In this document: positions 7,866 to 17,031 of the stretch, piece after piece
Numbering within the stretch: the first letter of the stretch is position 1
Layout: each line of letters starts with the position of its first letter
Assembly (NCBI RefSeq): GCF_025152745.1
Contig: NZ_CP104040.1
Span: 3,902,501 to 3,966,500, forward strand
Length of the DNA: 64,000 nt
From: Rhizobium sp. WSM4643
GTDB taxonomy: Bacteria; Pseudomonadota; Alphaproteobacteria; Rhizobiales; Rhizobiaceae
Direction: 5' to 3'
Notes under the pieces: model-generated
What the model saw: only the letters and a program-made list of their open reading frames with translations
What the model was told of the DNA's origin: nothing
Databases searched by the model: none
Position numbers and translations under genes: made by a program

Positions 7866-8363
7866 TCAGATCCGCTGCTTGACCGTCGCCAGTGCTCCCT
7901 TGAAGGCTTTGGCGAAGCTTTCGCGATCGTCGGGATTGAGGAAGGAGCCGATATCCGTACGCCGGCCCTCGCCGAAGATATGCATGGAAAGGATGCCGAT
8001 CTCCTGGTGCCGGCGAACGAGGAAGCGCGCCCAGGACGGATTGAAATGATGCTCCACCATCCGTCCCGATGGCGCAAACTTACGCACCGACACATCCGTG
8101 CGCGACACCGTCACCTGTTCGCGCGCTTTCCCGGAGCGGTAATTCAGCCAGAAGGCGCCGTAGAGAAGCGTGAAATCCAGTCCGAAGAAGAAGCCGATCG
8201 GCCAGGCCCCCGTCGCGATGAAGAACATGCCGTAAAGCAAGCAGACGGCACCGGATAGGGCAAGCAACACCTTGAAGCCCCGGCGGCCGAGCGACCGGTG
8301 GGGAAAGAGCTCGGCGGCGAAAACAGGCTGCTCGTTGAAGCTGTCGGCGTTGCTTTCCATCAT
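7866..8363 (-). CDS. DUF2244 family membrane protein
   Basis: About 165 residues. Two adjacent membrane segments (LLALSGAVCLLYGMFFIAT and WPIGFFFGLDFTLLYGAFW) are followed by a soluble C-terminal half with the DUF2244-like REQVTVSRTDVSVRKFAPSG and HHFNPSWARF blocks. Function unknown in the family. The start may be 8363 or the ATG at 8387. The latter would overlap the divergent endonuclease III start by two bases, so the promoters of both genes must lie within each other's coding ends. Confidence 0.75.
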   Translation of the reverse strand: MMESNADSFNEQPVFAAELFPHRSLGRRGFKVLLALSGAVCLLYGMFFIATGAWPIGFFFGLDFTLLYGAFWLNYRSGKAREQVTVSRTDVSVRKFAPSGRMVEHHFNPSWARFLVRRHQEIGILSMHIFGEGRRTDIGSFLNPDDRESFAKAFKGALATVKQRI

Positions 8364-8385
8364 GGCTGCTGAGTATAGAGTTTCC

Positions 8386-9168
8386 ATGGCAAATCCGAAA
8401 CTCAAATCCGTTAACAAGATGCCTCAGGACACGAAAGTGATCGTCCGCCGCAAACCGCCAGCCGCGGTGCGCACGGCCTATTCCCAGGCCGAGCGCGAGG
8501 AGATCTTCCGCCGCTTCTCGGTGCAGCGGCCGGAGCCGAGGGGCGAACTCGAGCACACCAACCCCTTCACGCTCGTCGTCGCCGTGGCACTTTCGGCGCA
8601 AGCGACCGATGTTGGCGTCAACAAGGCGACGCGCGCGCTCTTCAGGGTTGCCGATACGCCGGAAAAGATGCTCGATCTCGGCGAGGAGCGGCTGCGCGAT
8701 TACATCAGAACGATCGGCCTTTACCGCAACAAGGCGAAAAACGTTATCGCGCTCTCGCAGATGCTGGTCGACCAATTCGGCGGCAAGGTGCCGGAGACGC
8801 GCGACGAACTGGTGAAATTGCCGGGCGTCGGCCGCAAGACGGCCAATGTCGTGCTTTCCATGGCCTTCGGCCAGGCGACGATGGCCGTCGATACGCACAT
8901 CTTCCGAATCGCCAATCGCATCAGGCTTGCCCCCGGCAAGACGCCCGACGAGGTCGAGGCGCGGCTGATGAAGGTGATCCCCAGCCATTACCTCTATCAC
9001 GCCCATCACTGGCTGATCCTGCATGGCCGTTACACCTGCAAGGCGCGCCGGCCCGAATGCGAGCGTTGTATCATTGCCGATCTCTGCAAGTCGCCGGAGA
9101 AGAGTTGGGATGTGCCGGCTCCGCTGGTCGAGCTACCGCCGCAGGTGATCGGCGAGGCCGTCGAGTAG
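8386..9168 (+). CDS. nth: Endonuclease III, DNA glycosylase/AP lyase
   Basis: A 260-residue base-excision repair enzyme that removes oxidised pyrimidines and nicks the abasic site. The helix-hairpin-helix LPGVGRKTANVV carries the catalytic lysine K151. The catalytic aspartate is D169 in AVDTHIFRIANR. The C terminus has the four-cysteine iron-sulfur loop C-x6-C-x2-C-x5-C (218, 225, 228, 234). The ATG at 8386 is chosen over 8362 and 8416 by likely family length; it has only a weak ribosome binding site. Its 3' end overlaps the convergent TetR gene by 36 bases. Confidence 0.95.
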   Translation: MANPKLKSVNKMPQDTKVIVRRKPPAAVRTAYSQAEREEIFRRFSVQRPEPRGELEHTNPFTLVVAVALSAQATDVGVNKATRALFRVADTPEKMLDLGEERLRDYIRTIGLYRNKAKNVIALSQMLVDQFGGKVPETRDELVKLPGVGRKTANVVLSMAFGQATMAVDTHIFRIANRIRLAPGKTPDEVEARLMKVIPSHYLYHAHHWLILHGRYTCKARRPECERCIIADLCKSPEKSWDVPAPLVELPPQVIGEAVE

Positions 9169-9711
9169 GACAGCGATCGCCTGCTCGTAATGCAGCCTTT
9201 CCGCGCCCGCCTCGATCGCGATCGCCGCGCGATCGAAGGCTGCCGATAGCAGCGACGTCAGCGGTTCGAGCATAGCGCCGGCCTCCGGAAGCATAGCTGC
9301 AAGCCCTGCCCGCAGCGTCGCTTGCGCATTCTCTGCATCGATCGTCGCGCTCGCCGGCGGGCCGAGCACGGCAGGTGCCTCGATCAGCAGTAGCCGCGTG
9401 CGCCCTTGCGCCATCATTGCATCGAAATAGGCCGAGGCGCCGGCAATCAGCCCGGCACGCGGCGCGTCGTAGCACGCCGAGCGCGCCTCGATCTCCTCGG
9501 CCACCGCTTTCGCCTCGCATTCGATGACTGCGCGAAAAAGCGCCCTCTTGTCTTCAAAATGATGATAGAGCGCGCCACGCGTTACCCCAGCCGCCGCAAC
9601 GATCTCCGGCGTCGAGGTTTCGGGATAACCTTTCTCGACGAAGAGACGTCGACCGGCATCGATCAGCGCCTGTCTCGTCTGTTCCGTTCTCTCGCGATTG
9701 CTGCGGCTCAT
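9133..9711 (-). CDS. TetR-family repressor of the divergent glyoxalase-type gene
   Basis: A 192-residue protein with the TetR DNA-binding domain at residues about 10-56 (ALIDAGRRLFVEKGY, VTRGALYHHFEDKRALF). The ligand-binding half is variable. It faces a VOC-family gene across an 80-bp gap that contains two inverted repeats with CATAC/GTATG arms, so it very likely represses both itself and that gene. The C-terminal 11 codons overlap the end of nth on the other strand. Confidence 0.88.
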   Translation of the reverse strand: MSRSNRERTEQTRQALIDAGRRLFVEKGYPETSTPEIVAAAGVTRGALYHHFEDKRALFRAVIECEAKAVAEEIEARSACYDAPRAGLIAGASAYFDAMMAQGRTRLLLIEAPAVLGPPASATIDAENAQATLRAGLAAMLPEAGAMLEPLTSLLSAAFDRAAIAIEAGAERLHYEQAIAVLLDGLADHLRR

Positions 9712-9722
9712 ACATCCTCTTT

Positions 9723-9772
9723 ACATACAAACAGAATGTATGTTAATACCAAAAAACATACAGATTGTATGC
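9723..9772. promoter_or_regulatory. Twin operator for the TetR repressor
   Basis: Two inverted repeats lie between the divergent genes: ACATAC-N9-GTATGT at 9723-9743 and ACATAC-N5-GTATGC at 9756-9772. Both use the same half-site. The spacing places one copy near each gene's start. Confidence 0.65.
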
Positions 9773-9791
9773 AAATAAAAGGAGGAAAGAG

Positions 9792-10217
9792 ATGAAAGCG
9801 ACGAGCTATTATCCGGTCATCATGACCGACGACGTCGCCGGCACCGCCAGCTTCTATTGCACGCATTTCGGCTTTAAAGCTCTGTTAGAGAGCGACTGGT
9901 ATGTACACCTGCAATCGGCAGAGGAGGAGCATATCTCGCTTGCCGTCCTTGACGGCGGCCACGAAACCATTCCGGCCATAGCCCGCGGCAGGGTGTCCGG
10001 CCTGCTCCTCAATTTTGAGGTCGCCGATGTCGATGCGATCTATGCAGCCTGCCGGAGCGCCGGCCTGCCAATTCTGAGAGAAATCCGCGACGAGGATTTC
10101 GGCCAGCGGCATTTCATCACCGCCGATCCGAACGGCGTGCTGATCGACATCATCAAGCTGATCCCGCCAAGCGCCGAATTCGCGGCGATGTACGAGGCCT
10201 CCGCCCTGCCCGGTTGA
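9792..10217 (+). CDS. VOC superfamily (glyoxalase/bleomycin resistance-like) protein
   Basis: A 141-residue single VOC domain. It shows the paired beta-alpha-beta pattern with [17 protein letters not shown] at the start, a central [15 protein letters not shown] and the C-terminal [12 protein letters not shown], typical of dioxygenase-like or resistance-type VOC proteins. AAAGGAGGAAAG precedes the ATG. It is divergent from its probable TetR repressor. Substrate unknown; detoxification of a small electrophile or an antibiotic-like compound is the usual role for such pairs. Confidence 0.85.
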   Translation: MKATSYYPVIMTDDVAGTASFYCTHFGFKALLESDWYVHLQSAEEEHISLAVLDGGHETIPAIARGRVSGLLLNFEVADVDAIYAACRSAGLPILREIRDEDFGQRHFITADPNGVLIDIIKLIPPSAEFAAMYEASALPG

Positions 10218-10220
10218 GCC

Positions 10221-10934
10221 TCAGGCTCGCAACCCGGTGTCCCGTGCGGAAATCAGCTTGTGCAGATGCACCATCATGCCGGCGGCAAAAAGCGGTGTCA
10301 GAAGATTGACGATCGGAATCGCCAGAAAGAGGGCGATTACCAGCCCGCCGAGAAAGACGGTGGAGGCATGCTTGGTGCGGAAGAGCCGTGCCTCATCCGG
10401 CGAACGGAAGCGCATGGCGGCGAATTCGAAGAATTCCCGTCCGAGCAGATAGCCGTTCACCAGAAAGAACGCGACCAGATTGACGCCGGGGATAAACAGC
10501 AGCAACAATGCCACGATATTGCCGAGGATCACCACGCCGAGGAACTTAATCGAGCTCGCCATCGCCGGACCGAGCGGCATGGCGGTGCCCGGCGCATCCT
10601 TGGGATAGTCGCGCTTTTCGATGACATCGGCGACATCGTCGAGAAACAGGCCGGCGATCAGCGCCGTGACCGGCGACAGCAGCAGCGCCAGCATCAACGC
10701 AAGGCCGATACCGGCCAGGATCGCGAAGAGGAAAGCGAGCCATCCCGCCCAATCCGGCAGATCGGGAAAAAAACCCGTGAGCCAGGGAAAGAGGAAGATC
10801 ATAAAGGCCCCGCGCAGCACGAACCAGAGGCCGACGAGCACGAGAATCGTCAGGCCGAGTACCTTCCAGAAGACAGAACGCGTTTCCGATGCGAACAAAT
10901 TGGCGAGCGATAGTCGAGCGGCGTCAAGAATCAT
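10221..10934 (-). CDS. EI24/CysZ-like membrane protein
   Basis: A 237-residue protein with six or so hydrophobic segments. The EI24/CysZ family pattern is visible: an amphipathic start (MILDAARLSLANLF), a membrane pair, a cytoplasmic stretch with DDVADVIEKRDYP, then GVNLVAFFLVNGYLLGREFFE. In E. coli CysZ imports sulfate; whether this homologue does so is not shown by context. The frame stays open further upstream, but the start at 10934 has GGAGA and gives the family length. It is convergent with the VOC gene, only three bases apart. Confidence 0.78.
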   Translation of the reverse strand: MILDAARLSLANLFASETRSVFWKVLGLTILVLVGLWFVLRGAFMIFLFPWLTGFFPDLPDWAGWLAFLFAILAGIGLALMLALLLSPVTALIAGLFLDDVADVIEKRDYPKDAPGTAMPLGPAMASSIKFLGVVILGNIVALLLLFIPGVNLVAFFLVNGYLLGREFFEFAAMRFRSPDEARLFRTKHASTVFLGGLVIALFLAIPIVNLLTPLFAAGMMVHLHKLISARDTGLRA

Positions 10935-11023
10935 GTCCCAGGCGTCTCCGGTTGCGCCGAAGATGTAGGAAAGGTGGAGGCCATCGGCAAGAGAGAATAA
11001 AATTGCATTCTGTAATAGAAAAC

Positions 11024-11050
11024 TTGTCGAAAACTGAATGCTAATATAAT
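11024..11050 (+). promoter_or_regulatory. Possible promoter of the RpiR-type regulator
   Basis: TTGTCG (11024-11029) and a perfect TATAAT (11045-11050) are separated by 15 bases, which is short of ideal. The AT-rich patch stands out in the 238-bp gap between the EI24 gene and the regulator. Confidence 0.4.
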
Positions 11051-11172
11051 ATTGTGAGGCATCTAAAAATACGCATGGGCCTGAGAAGCAGCTTCCGAGA
11101 ATAGTTGCAAAGACAAGGGGGCGAGAAAGCGCACCCACGGAACGCCTCTGAGGGGAGACGGGGGAGGCTAAC

Positions 11173-12027
11173 GTGGAAGACTTTGTGCACAAACTCAGGC
11201 AATACGCAAAAACCGGCACGCCGGCCGAACGCCGTATCGCGAAATATTTCACCGAACACCTGAACGACCTGCCGTTCGAGACGGCTGCGTCTGTCGCCGA
11301 CAGGCTAGATCTTTCGCCGATGACCGTCGGGCGCTTCCTGCGCGCGCTTGGCTATCAGGGATTGGACAGTGTCAAGGTGGAGATTCGCGAGACCGTGACA
11401 GCATCGCCGGCGCAATTGCAAAGCGCCATGAGCGAGCTGCATGCGGACGCCGCGGCGGGCAAACCGCTCGCTGTGCTGGTTGCCGAACAGATCCAGGCCC
11501 TCCATCATATCTATCATCTGACGGCGCAGCCGCACTGGTCGGAAGCCGTCAGTTTGATCAGCACTGCCCGCGAAGTGTCGATCGCCACGCATGCGCGGCT
11601 CTCGAGCCTGGCCAATCATTTCTGCCAGCGGCTGACGCAAGCTCGCGACGGCGTGCGCACGCTCGACGCCGCCGACAACCGTTTCGCGGAACTTTTCGCC
11701 CGACTGGCAGTCGACGACGCGCTGCTTGTCATCATCGACTGTCGCCGCTTCGCCAAGGCGCGGCTGCTGGCCAGAACGGCGCGGCGCTACGGCTATAAGG
11801 TCGTGCTCATTTCACCGCAGCAAGCGGACTGGATGGCGGACCAGTCGAACGTCATGCTGGCCTTGCCGCCCGCTCGCGCCCCCGATCTCGACAATCTTCC
11901 GCCGCTGATCGCGCTGCTCGATTGCCTGTCGGAATCCGTTATCCTCCAAGTCGGAGAGGAGGCCGCACTTCGCCGCCGCCGCATGATGGAATTCGCGACC
12001 GTCCTCGGCGAGACGGTAAACCATTAA
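11173..12027 (+). CDS. MurR/RpiR-family transcriptional regulator
   Basis: A 284-residue protein starting at GTG 11173, six bases after GGGGAGG. The N-terminal RpiR helix-turn-helix covers about residues 5-75 (AASVADRLDLSPMTVGRFLR). The C-terminal half is a SIS domain that would bind a phosphorylated sugar (EVSIATHARLSSLANHFCQR, then VDDALLVIIDCRRFAKA). It is convergent with the polyol operon that ends at 12081, so it may or may not control it. RpiR regulators usually govern sugar-phosphate pathways. Confidence 0.85.
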   Translation: MEDFVHKLRQYAKTGTPAERRIAKYFTEHLNDLPFETAASVADRLDLSPMTVGRFLRALGYQGLDSVKVEIRETVTASPAQLQSAMSELHADAAAGKPLAVLVAEQIQALHHIYHLTAQPHWSEAVSLISTAREVSIATHARLSSLANHFCQRLTQARDGVRTLDAADNRFAELFARLAVDDALLVIIDCRRFAKARLLARTARRYGYKVVLISPQQADWMADQSNVMLALPPARAPDLDNLPPLIALLDCLSESVILQVGEEAALRRRRMMEFATVLGETVNH

Positions 12028-12080
12028 TTTGAACGGTTATACGCAGATTCAATGTGATGGAGCGTCCTTAGAGCGTCGCT

Positions 12081-13664
12081 TTATTGCATCGTTTCCAATT
12101 CGGCGCGGTGCCGGTGCATGGCGAGAAGACGGCGGTAGTCGCGGTCGTAGAGCGCCTGCTTCGCTTTGTCGGGAAGTCGTTCGTCGCCGCCCGGATACAT
12201 CGCTTCGCCGGCCGCCGCCAGATCCTTGTACAAGCCGCAGGAGACGGATGCTGCGATCGCCGTGCCAAGCAGCACCGCCTCGTTCATCTTCGGCATCACG
12301 ACCTTGCAGCCGGTCGCATCGCTATAAAGCTCCATCAGCACCGGGTTCTTCACATGCCCGCCGGCAATATGCAGCGTATCGGGCATGTAGCCGTATTCCT
12401 TCATCATTTCCAGGATATGGCGGATGCCGAGCGCAATCCCCACTGCAGAGCGCCAATAGAGTGCGCAGAGCCCGTCGAAGGACGTGTCGAGCGTCAGCCC
12501 GCTGACAACGCCGACGGCATGCGGATCGGCGAGCGGCGAACGGTTGCCGTGGAAATCCGGCAGCACGAAGATCCGCGCACCGAAGTCATCGCCCTCCTCG
12601 GCCCGCAATTCGGCGATGCGCGCGACGATCTTCTGATGCAGCGCTGCCGTCGGCTCGCCACCGGCCGCATGCATGCGCACGATGTGGTCGAGCAACGCGC
12701 CGGTCGCCGATTGCCCGGCCTCCACCAGCCAGGACTGCGGGAAGACAGCCTCGTAATAGGGACCCCACATGCCATGGCTCGGCTTGCGTTCCCGCGAGAA
12801 GGTAACGATGCAACTCGACGTGCCGGCAATCAGCGCCAGTTGGTGCTCGCGTTTGACAGGATCGGCGGCGTAGCCGCCGAGCGCGCCAAGTGCGCCGGCA
12901 TAGGCGTCGATCATCCCGGCAGCGACATGGCAGTCCGTCGTCAGACCCAGCGCTTCCGCCGCTTCCTGCGTCAGCCGGCCGACGCTGTCTCCGACGGGCG
13001 TGGTCTCATCCGGCAGATGACCGCGCGCCTGAAGATCCTCGAGGCCGATCCGTTCGAGGAAATCCTGCTGCCAGCCCTCTTCGAGATGGGCGAGATAGTT
13101 CCATTTCGCCGTCAGCGTGCAGCGTGAACGGGCGGGCGATCCGGTCGATTTCCACGTCATGAAATCAGCGAGATCGAAGAAATAACCAGCCTTTTCCCAT
13201 GTGGCCGGCAGCTTCTTCTTCAGCCACATCAACTTCGGCATCTCCATTTCCGGCGACATCACGTGGCCGGAATGTTCGAGCACCCTGTGCTGCGTCGCCG
13301 TGCAAAAATCGGCTTCCTTCAGCGCCCGATGATCGAGCCAGACGATCGTGTCGAAACGCCTCTCCCCGCCTGTGGAAACGCTAAGCTGCCGGCCCTCGAC
13401 ATCACGGACGACGAGCGAACAGGTGGCGTCGAAACCGATCGCTCCGACCGAGGCGGCGGCGATGCCGGATTGCTCCATCGCCCTGCGCACTGCCGTGCAG
13501 GCGGCCGACCAGATATCTTCGGAATCATGCTCGGCATGGTTTTCGCGCGGCCGGTTCATCACGATCGGATGCTCGGCCTTGGCGAGCAGTCGGCCGCGTG
13601 CATCGAAGACGCCGGCGCGCGCACTGCCCGTGCCGATATCCACCGCAACCACATGATCACGCAT
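12081..13664 (-). CDS. FGGY-family pentulose kinase (ribulokinase-like)
   Basis: A 527-residue sugar kinase. The N-terminal phosphate-binding DIGTGSARAGVFD is at 9-21. The first FGGY domain has GFDATCSLVV and WLDHRA, which fit the D-ribulokinase/FGGY pentulose subgroup better than xylulokinase. The second domain has IAGGHVKNPVLMELYSDATG near the C terminus. The ATG at 13664 overlaps the HAD gene's stop (TGATG). Last gene of the polyol operon: the transporter imports a polyol, the dehydrogenase makes a ketose and this enzyme phosphorylates it. D-ribulose or D-xylulose are the likely substrates; which one is not decided. Confidence 0.85.
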   Translation of the reverse strand: MRDHVVAVDIGTGSARAGVFDARGRLLAKAEHPIVMNRPRENHAEHDSEDIWSAACTAVRRAMEQSGIAAASVGAIGFDATCSLVVRDVEGRQLSVSTGGERRFDTIVWLDHRALKEADFCTATQHRVLEHSGHVMSPEMEMPKLMWLKKKLPATWEKAGYFFDLADFMTWKSTGSPARSRCTLTAKWNYLAHLEEGWQQDFLERIGLEDLQARGHLPDETTPVGDSVGRLTQEAAEALGLTTDCHVAAGMIDAYAGALGALGGYAADPVKREHQLALIAGTSSCIVTFSRERKPSHGMWGPYYEAVFPQSWLVEAGQSATGALLDHIVRMHAAGGEPTAALHQKIVARIAELRAEEGDDFGARIFVLPDFHGNRSPLADPHAVGVVSGLTLDTSFDGLCALYWRSAVGIALGIRHILEMMKEYGYMPDTLHIAGGHVKNPVLMELYSDATGCKVVMPKMNEAVLLGTAIAASVSCGLYKDLAAAGEAMYPGGDERLPDKAKQALYDRDYRRLLAMHRHRAELETMQ

Positions 13665-14353
13665 CAAGTCTTGGTCCCGTCCAGCTTATGGTTGCGGACA
13701 AGGTGTATCAAATCCGGCATGGCGTCAAACACCACTTCCGGCGAAAGGCGGTCGAGTTCGGCACGGTATCCGGCGAAGTTGGCGTGTGATCCACCGGTGA
13801 AGGCGAAGACAGTCATGCCTGCCGCCTTGGCGGCGGCAACGCCGGCCGGGCTGTCTTCAACGACAAGGCAATGAGCCGGCTCGACCTGCATTTCACGCGC
13901 CGCATGCAGGAAGAGATCGGGTGCCGGTTTGCCGCGCTTGACCATCGTCGCGCTGAAGATATCGGGCAGCTTGTCGAGAAGCCCGGTCACCGACAGCGAC
14001 AGCCGGATTCGCTCCATCTGGCTGGACGAGGCAACGCAACAGGGAACGCCAAGCCCGTCGATGGCCGCGGCGATACCCTCGATCGGCTTCAGTTCTGTGC
14101 GAAAACGGGCGTAAAGATCGGTGCGGATGCGCTCGAGGAATTCCTCGCCGGCATGAACGTTGAATTCGGTCTCCAGCGTGTCGATGAGAGTAGACAGGCT
14201 GCGGCCGAGAAAACGCTCATAAGCCTGGTCTTCGGTGATCGAGACGCCGAGATCGTTCATCGCCCCGACGAGCACACTGATCGAGATCGGCTCGCTGTCA
14301 ACGAGTACGCCATCGCAATCGAAGATGACCAGCCGTGTTTCAGCATCAGCCAT
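13664..14353 (-). CDS. HAD-family hydrolase (beta-phosphoglucomutase/phosphatase-like)
   Basis: A 229-residue HAD protein. Motif I is FDCDGVLVDSE (nucleophile D12, acid D14), motif II SSSQ after a helical cap domain, motif III the lysine in KRGKPAPD and motif IV VVEDSPAG. Such enzymes act on sugar phosphates. It sits between mannitol dehydrogenase and the pentulose kinase and is translationally coupled to the kinase, so a phosphatase or salvage role in the same polyol pathway is likely. The ribosome binding site is weak. Confidence 0.85.
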   Translation of the reverse strand: MADAETRLVIFDCDGVLVDSEPISISVLVGAMNDLGVSITEDQAYERFLGRSLSTLIDTLETEFNVHAGEEFLERIRTDLYARFRTELKPIEGIAAAIDGLGVPCCVASSSQMERIRLSLSVTGLLDKLPDIFSATMVKRGKPAPDLFLHAAREMQVEPAHCLVVEDSPAGVAAAKAAGMTVFAFTGGSHANFAGYRAELDRLSPEVVFDAMPDLIHLVRNHKLDGTKT

Positions 14354-14450
14354 GGAAGACCCAACCTGAGTTCAAATCGCACGTGTTACCGTCCCGCGTC
14401 GCTCGCAAGGCCGGATGAATGGCGGCAGCAGTTACCGCCATCGGGATTCC

Positions 14451-15932
14451 TTACACTGCGAGCTTGCCGTCGAGATAGAGCTGCAGCGTCTCCCGCGTGC
14501 CCTTTTCCCACAGCGTTTTGAGAGCATGGGCAAAACGCTTGCGGAAAAGTTCGGATTTCGCCACTTCGCCGAAAATATCGTCGAAGACGAGGAAGGCCGA
14601 CGGGTCGTCCTTGGCTTTCAGCGCTGCCGCATGCAGGCGCTCTGCACTGGCGTCGTTGAAGACGATATCCTTGCCGCTGTCGGTCTTGCCGGCGAAATAG
14701 CGGCACCAGAGTGCTGAAACCAGCGCCAGGCCGATGACGTCACTGCCCTGACGCAGATTGTCGAGCGTCGACGGCAGGATGAATTTCGGCTGGCGGTTGG
14801 AGCCATCCTGCGCCAGCCGCGGAATGGTATCGGCAATCTTCGGATTGAGCAGGCGATGTTCGATCAGCGCGAAATAATCCGTCAGCGACGTGTTCGGCAC
14901 CGGCGGCACGATCGGGATGATCTCGTCTTTCTCGAGCTTGGCAAGGAAGGCGCGGATCAGCGGGTCTTCCATGGAATCATGAACGAAATGAATGTCCATC
15001 AGCGCCGCCGGATAGGCGATCGCGGCATGCCCGCCGTTGAGGATGCGGATCTTCATGTGCTCGTAGGGCGTGACATCGGCAACGAAAGTGACGCCGACCT
15101 TTTCCAGCGCCGGCCGGCCGGCCGTGAACTTATCCTCGAGCACCCATTGCTTGAATTCCTCGCAATAGACCGGCCAACTGTCCTCGATCTGGAAATTATC
15201 CCGGAGGAAATCGACCTCGCGCTGGCTGGTCGCCGGCGTGATGCGGTCGACCATGCCATTCGGGAAGGCGACGTTCGCCAGGATCCAATCGGCAAAGGCT
15301 GGGTCCGAAAGTGCGGCCGTGCCGACGACGGCATTGGCGGTGACGACGCCATTATGGGGAATGTTGTCACAGGACATGACGGTGAAGGGACCGATGCCCT
15401 TGTGTCTCCGCGCCTTTAAGCCGGCGACGATCAGGCCGAACACCGTCTTCGGCGCGTTGGGATTTTGTCCGTCGGCGGCAATCGCCGGATGGGTCGGATT
15501 GAAGGTGCCCGATGCATCGATGAAATAGCCGCCCTCGGTGATCGTCATCGAGACGATGCGGATCTCGGGATCGGCAAGCTTGGCGATGATGGCAGCGGCA
15601 TCGCCGACCGCCAGGATGTCGATCATCGGTGCCGTGACGCGCGCCGCCGTCTTGTTGTTGTCCTGTTCGACCACCGTCGTCAGGAAATCCTGGGCCGCCA
15701 GTTTTTCGCGCATGGCGGCATCCGACGGCAGCACACCGGCTCCGACGATCGCCCAGTCGTGATCCATGCCGGCGTTGAAGAGATCGTCGAGATAGATCGC
15801 CTGGTGGGCACGGTGGAAATTGCCGACGCCGAAGTGCACGATGCCGGCTTTCAGCGATGCCCTGTCATATCCAGGAATGGCAGCAGTGCGCGCCACATCC
15901 GAAAGTGTTGCCAGCGATAATTTGCACGTCAT
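14451..15932 (-). CDS. mtlK: Mannitol 2-dehydrogenase (polyol dehydrogenase)
   Basis: A 493-residue long-chain secondary alcohol dehydrogenase that oxidises mannitol (often also arabitol or sorbitol) to the ketose with NAD. The NAD-binding N terminus contains VHFGVGNFHRAHQAIYLDDL. Conserved blocks include SMTITEGGY, MSCDNIPHNG, PNGMVDRITP and the catalytic region KIRILNGGHAAIAYPAAL. AGAGGA precedes the ATG at 15932. It follows the SmoEFGK-type transporter in the same direction, as in rhizobial smo-mtlK loci, but no separate sorbitol dehydrogenase gene (smoS) is present here. Confidence 0.92.
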   Translation of the reverse strand: MTCKLSLATLSDVARTAAIPGYDRASLKAGIVHFGVGNFHRAHQAIYLDDLFNAGMDHDWAIVGAGVLPSDAAMREKLAAQDFLTTVVEQDNNKTAARVTAPMIDILAVGDAAAIIAKLADPEIRIVSMTITEGGYFIDASGTFNPTHPAIAADGQNPNAPKTVFGLIVAGLKARRHKGIGPFTVMSCDNIPHNGVVTANAVVGTAALSDPAFADWILANVAFPNGMVDRITPATSQREVDFLRDNFQIEDSWPVYCEEFKQWVLEDKFTAGRPALEKVGVTFVADVTPYEHMKIRILNGGHAAIAYPAALMDIHFVHDSMEDPLIRAFLAKLEKDEIIPIVPPVPNTSLTDYFALIEHRLLNPKIADTIPRLAQDGSNRQPKFILPSTLDNLRQGSDVIGLALVSALWCRYFAGKTDSGKDIVFNDASAERLHAAALKAKDDPSAFLVFDDIFGEVAKSELFRKRFAHALKTLWEKGTRETLQLYLDGKLAV

Positions 15933-16014
15933 GTTTCAGTCCTCTTGAAGGTCTTGCCGAGACGGCCGGGCGCCATCGTCCGGCTCGCATGCCTGCCCCC
16001 ACCCGCGGTCCGCT

Positions 16015-17013
16015 TCAAATGGCAAGACCGCCCTCGTTGAATTTGTGAATACGCGAACGGTCCGGCGTCAGGAAAACCGTGTCTCCCGCTTTGGCCGGGA
16101 AGTCGCCGCTACCGCGCGCCGTCACCATGCCGATGCTGTCGGCATCGATATGCAGGAAGGTGTCGGAACCAAGATGTTCGGCGACCACGACCCTGCCCTT
16201 CCAATCGCCGCTCTCCATCGACAACAGCACATGTTCGGGCCGGACGCCGATGGTATGAGCGTTGAGCGCGGCGGCGTGCTGGCCGGTGATGAAGTTCATC
16301 TTGGGTGATCCGATGAAGCCGGCGACGAAGAGGTTGCGGGGGCGGCTGTAGAGTTCGAGCGGCGAGCCGACCTGCTCGATATTGCCCCCGTTCAGGACGA
16401 CGATCTTGTCGGCCATGGTCATCGCCTCGACCTGGTCGTGGGTGACATAGACCATCGTCGTCTTCAACTGCTGATGCAACTCGCTGATTTCGAGGCGCAT
16501 ATTGACGCGCAGCGCCGCATCGAGGTTCGACAGCGGTTCATCGAAGAGGAAGGCCGAAGGCTGGCGCACAATGGCGCGGCCGATCGCCACGCGCTGGCGC
16601 TGGCCGCCGGAAAGCTGGCGCGGCTTGCGCTCGAGATAGTCGGTGAGGTTGAGCACCCGGGCCGCATCCGTCACCTTGCGGTCGATCTCCGCCTTGTTGA
16701 TGCCGGCCATCTTCAGCGGGAAGGCGATGTTGTTGCGCACGCTCATATGCGGATAAAGCGCATAGGACTGGAACACCATGGCAAGGCCGCGCTCAGACGG
16801 CGCCTTTTCGGTGGCGTCCCGGCCGTCGATGACAATCTTGCCGCCCGAGACGTCTTCGAGCCCGGCGATCAGCCTGAGCAGCGTGGACTTGCCGCAGCCC
16901 GACGGGCCGACGAAGACGACGAACTCGCCGTCCTTGATGTCGAGATCGATCGACGGGATGACCTTGGCTTCGCCGAAGACCTTGGAAACCTTCTGAAGGG
17001 TAATGCTGCCCAT
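16015..17013 (-). CDS. smoK: ABC transporter ATP-binding protein, polyol uptake (SmoK-type)
   Basis: A 332-residue MalK/UgpC-class ATPase. The Walker A is GPSGCGKST (about 37-45), the signature LSGGQRQR, and the Walker [14 protein letters not shown]-terminal TOBE-like domain is present ([11 protein letters not shown]). It powers the two permeases encoded immediately upstream. GGGAGAG precedes the ATG. The smo name follows the operon order regulator, binding protein, two permeases, ATPase, dehydrogenase. Confidence 0.9.
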   Translation of the reverse strand: MGSITLQKVSKVFGEAKVIPSIDLDIKDGEFVVFVGPSGCGKSTLLRLIAGLEDVSGGKIVIDGRDATEKAPSERGLAMVFQSYALYPHMSVRNNIAFPLKMAGINKAEIDRKVTDAARVLNLTDYLERKPRQLSGGQRQRVAIGRAIVRQPSAFLFDEPLSNLDAALRVNMRLEISELHQQLKTTMVYVTHDQVEAMTMADKIVVLNGGNIEQVGSPLELYSRPRNLFVAGFIGSPKMNFITGQHAAALNAHTIGVRPEHVLLSMESGDWKGRVVVAEHLGSDTFLHIDADSIGMVTARGSGDFPAKAGDTVFLTPDRSRIHKFNEGGLAI

Positions 17014-17031
17014 GTTTCTCTCCCTTTTATC

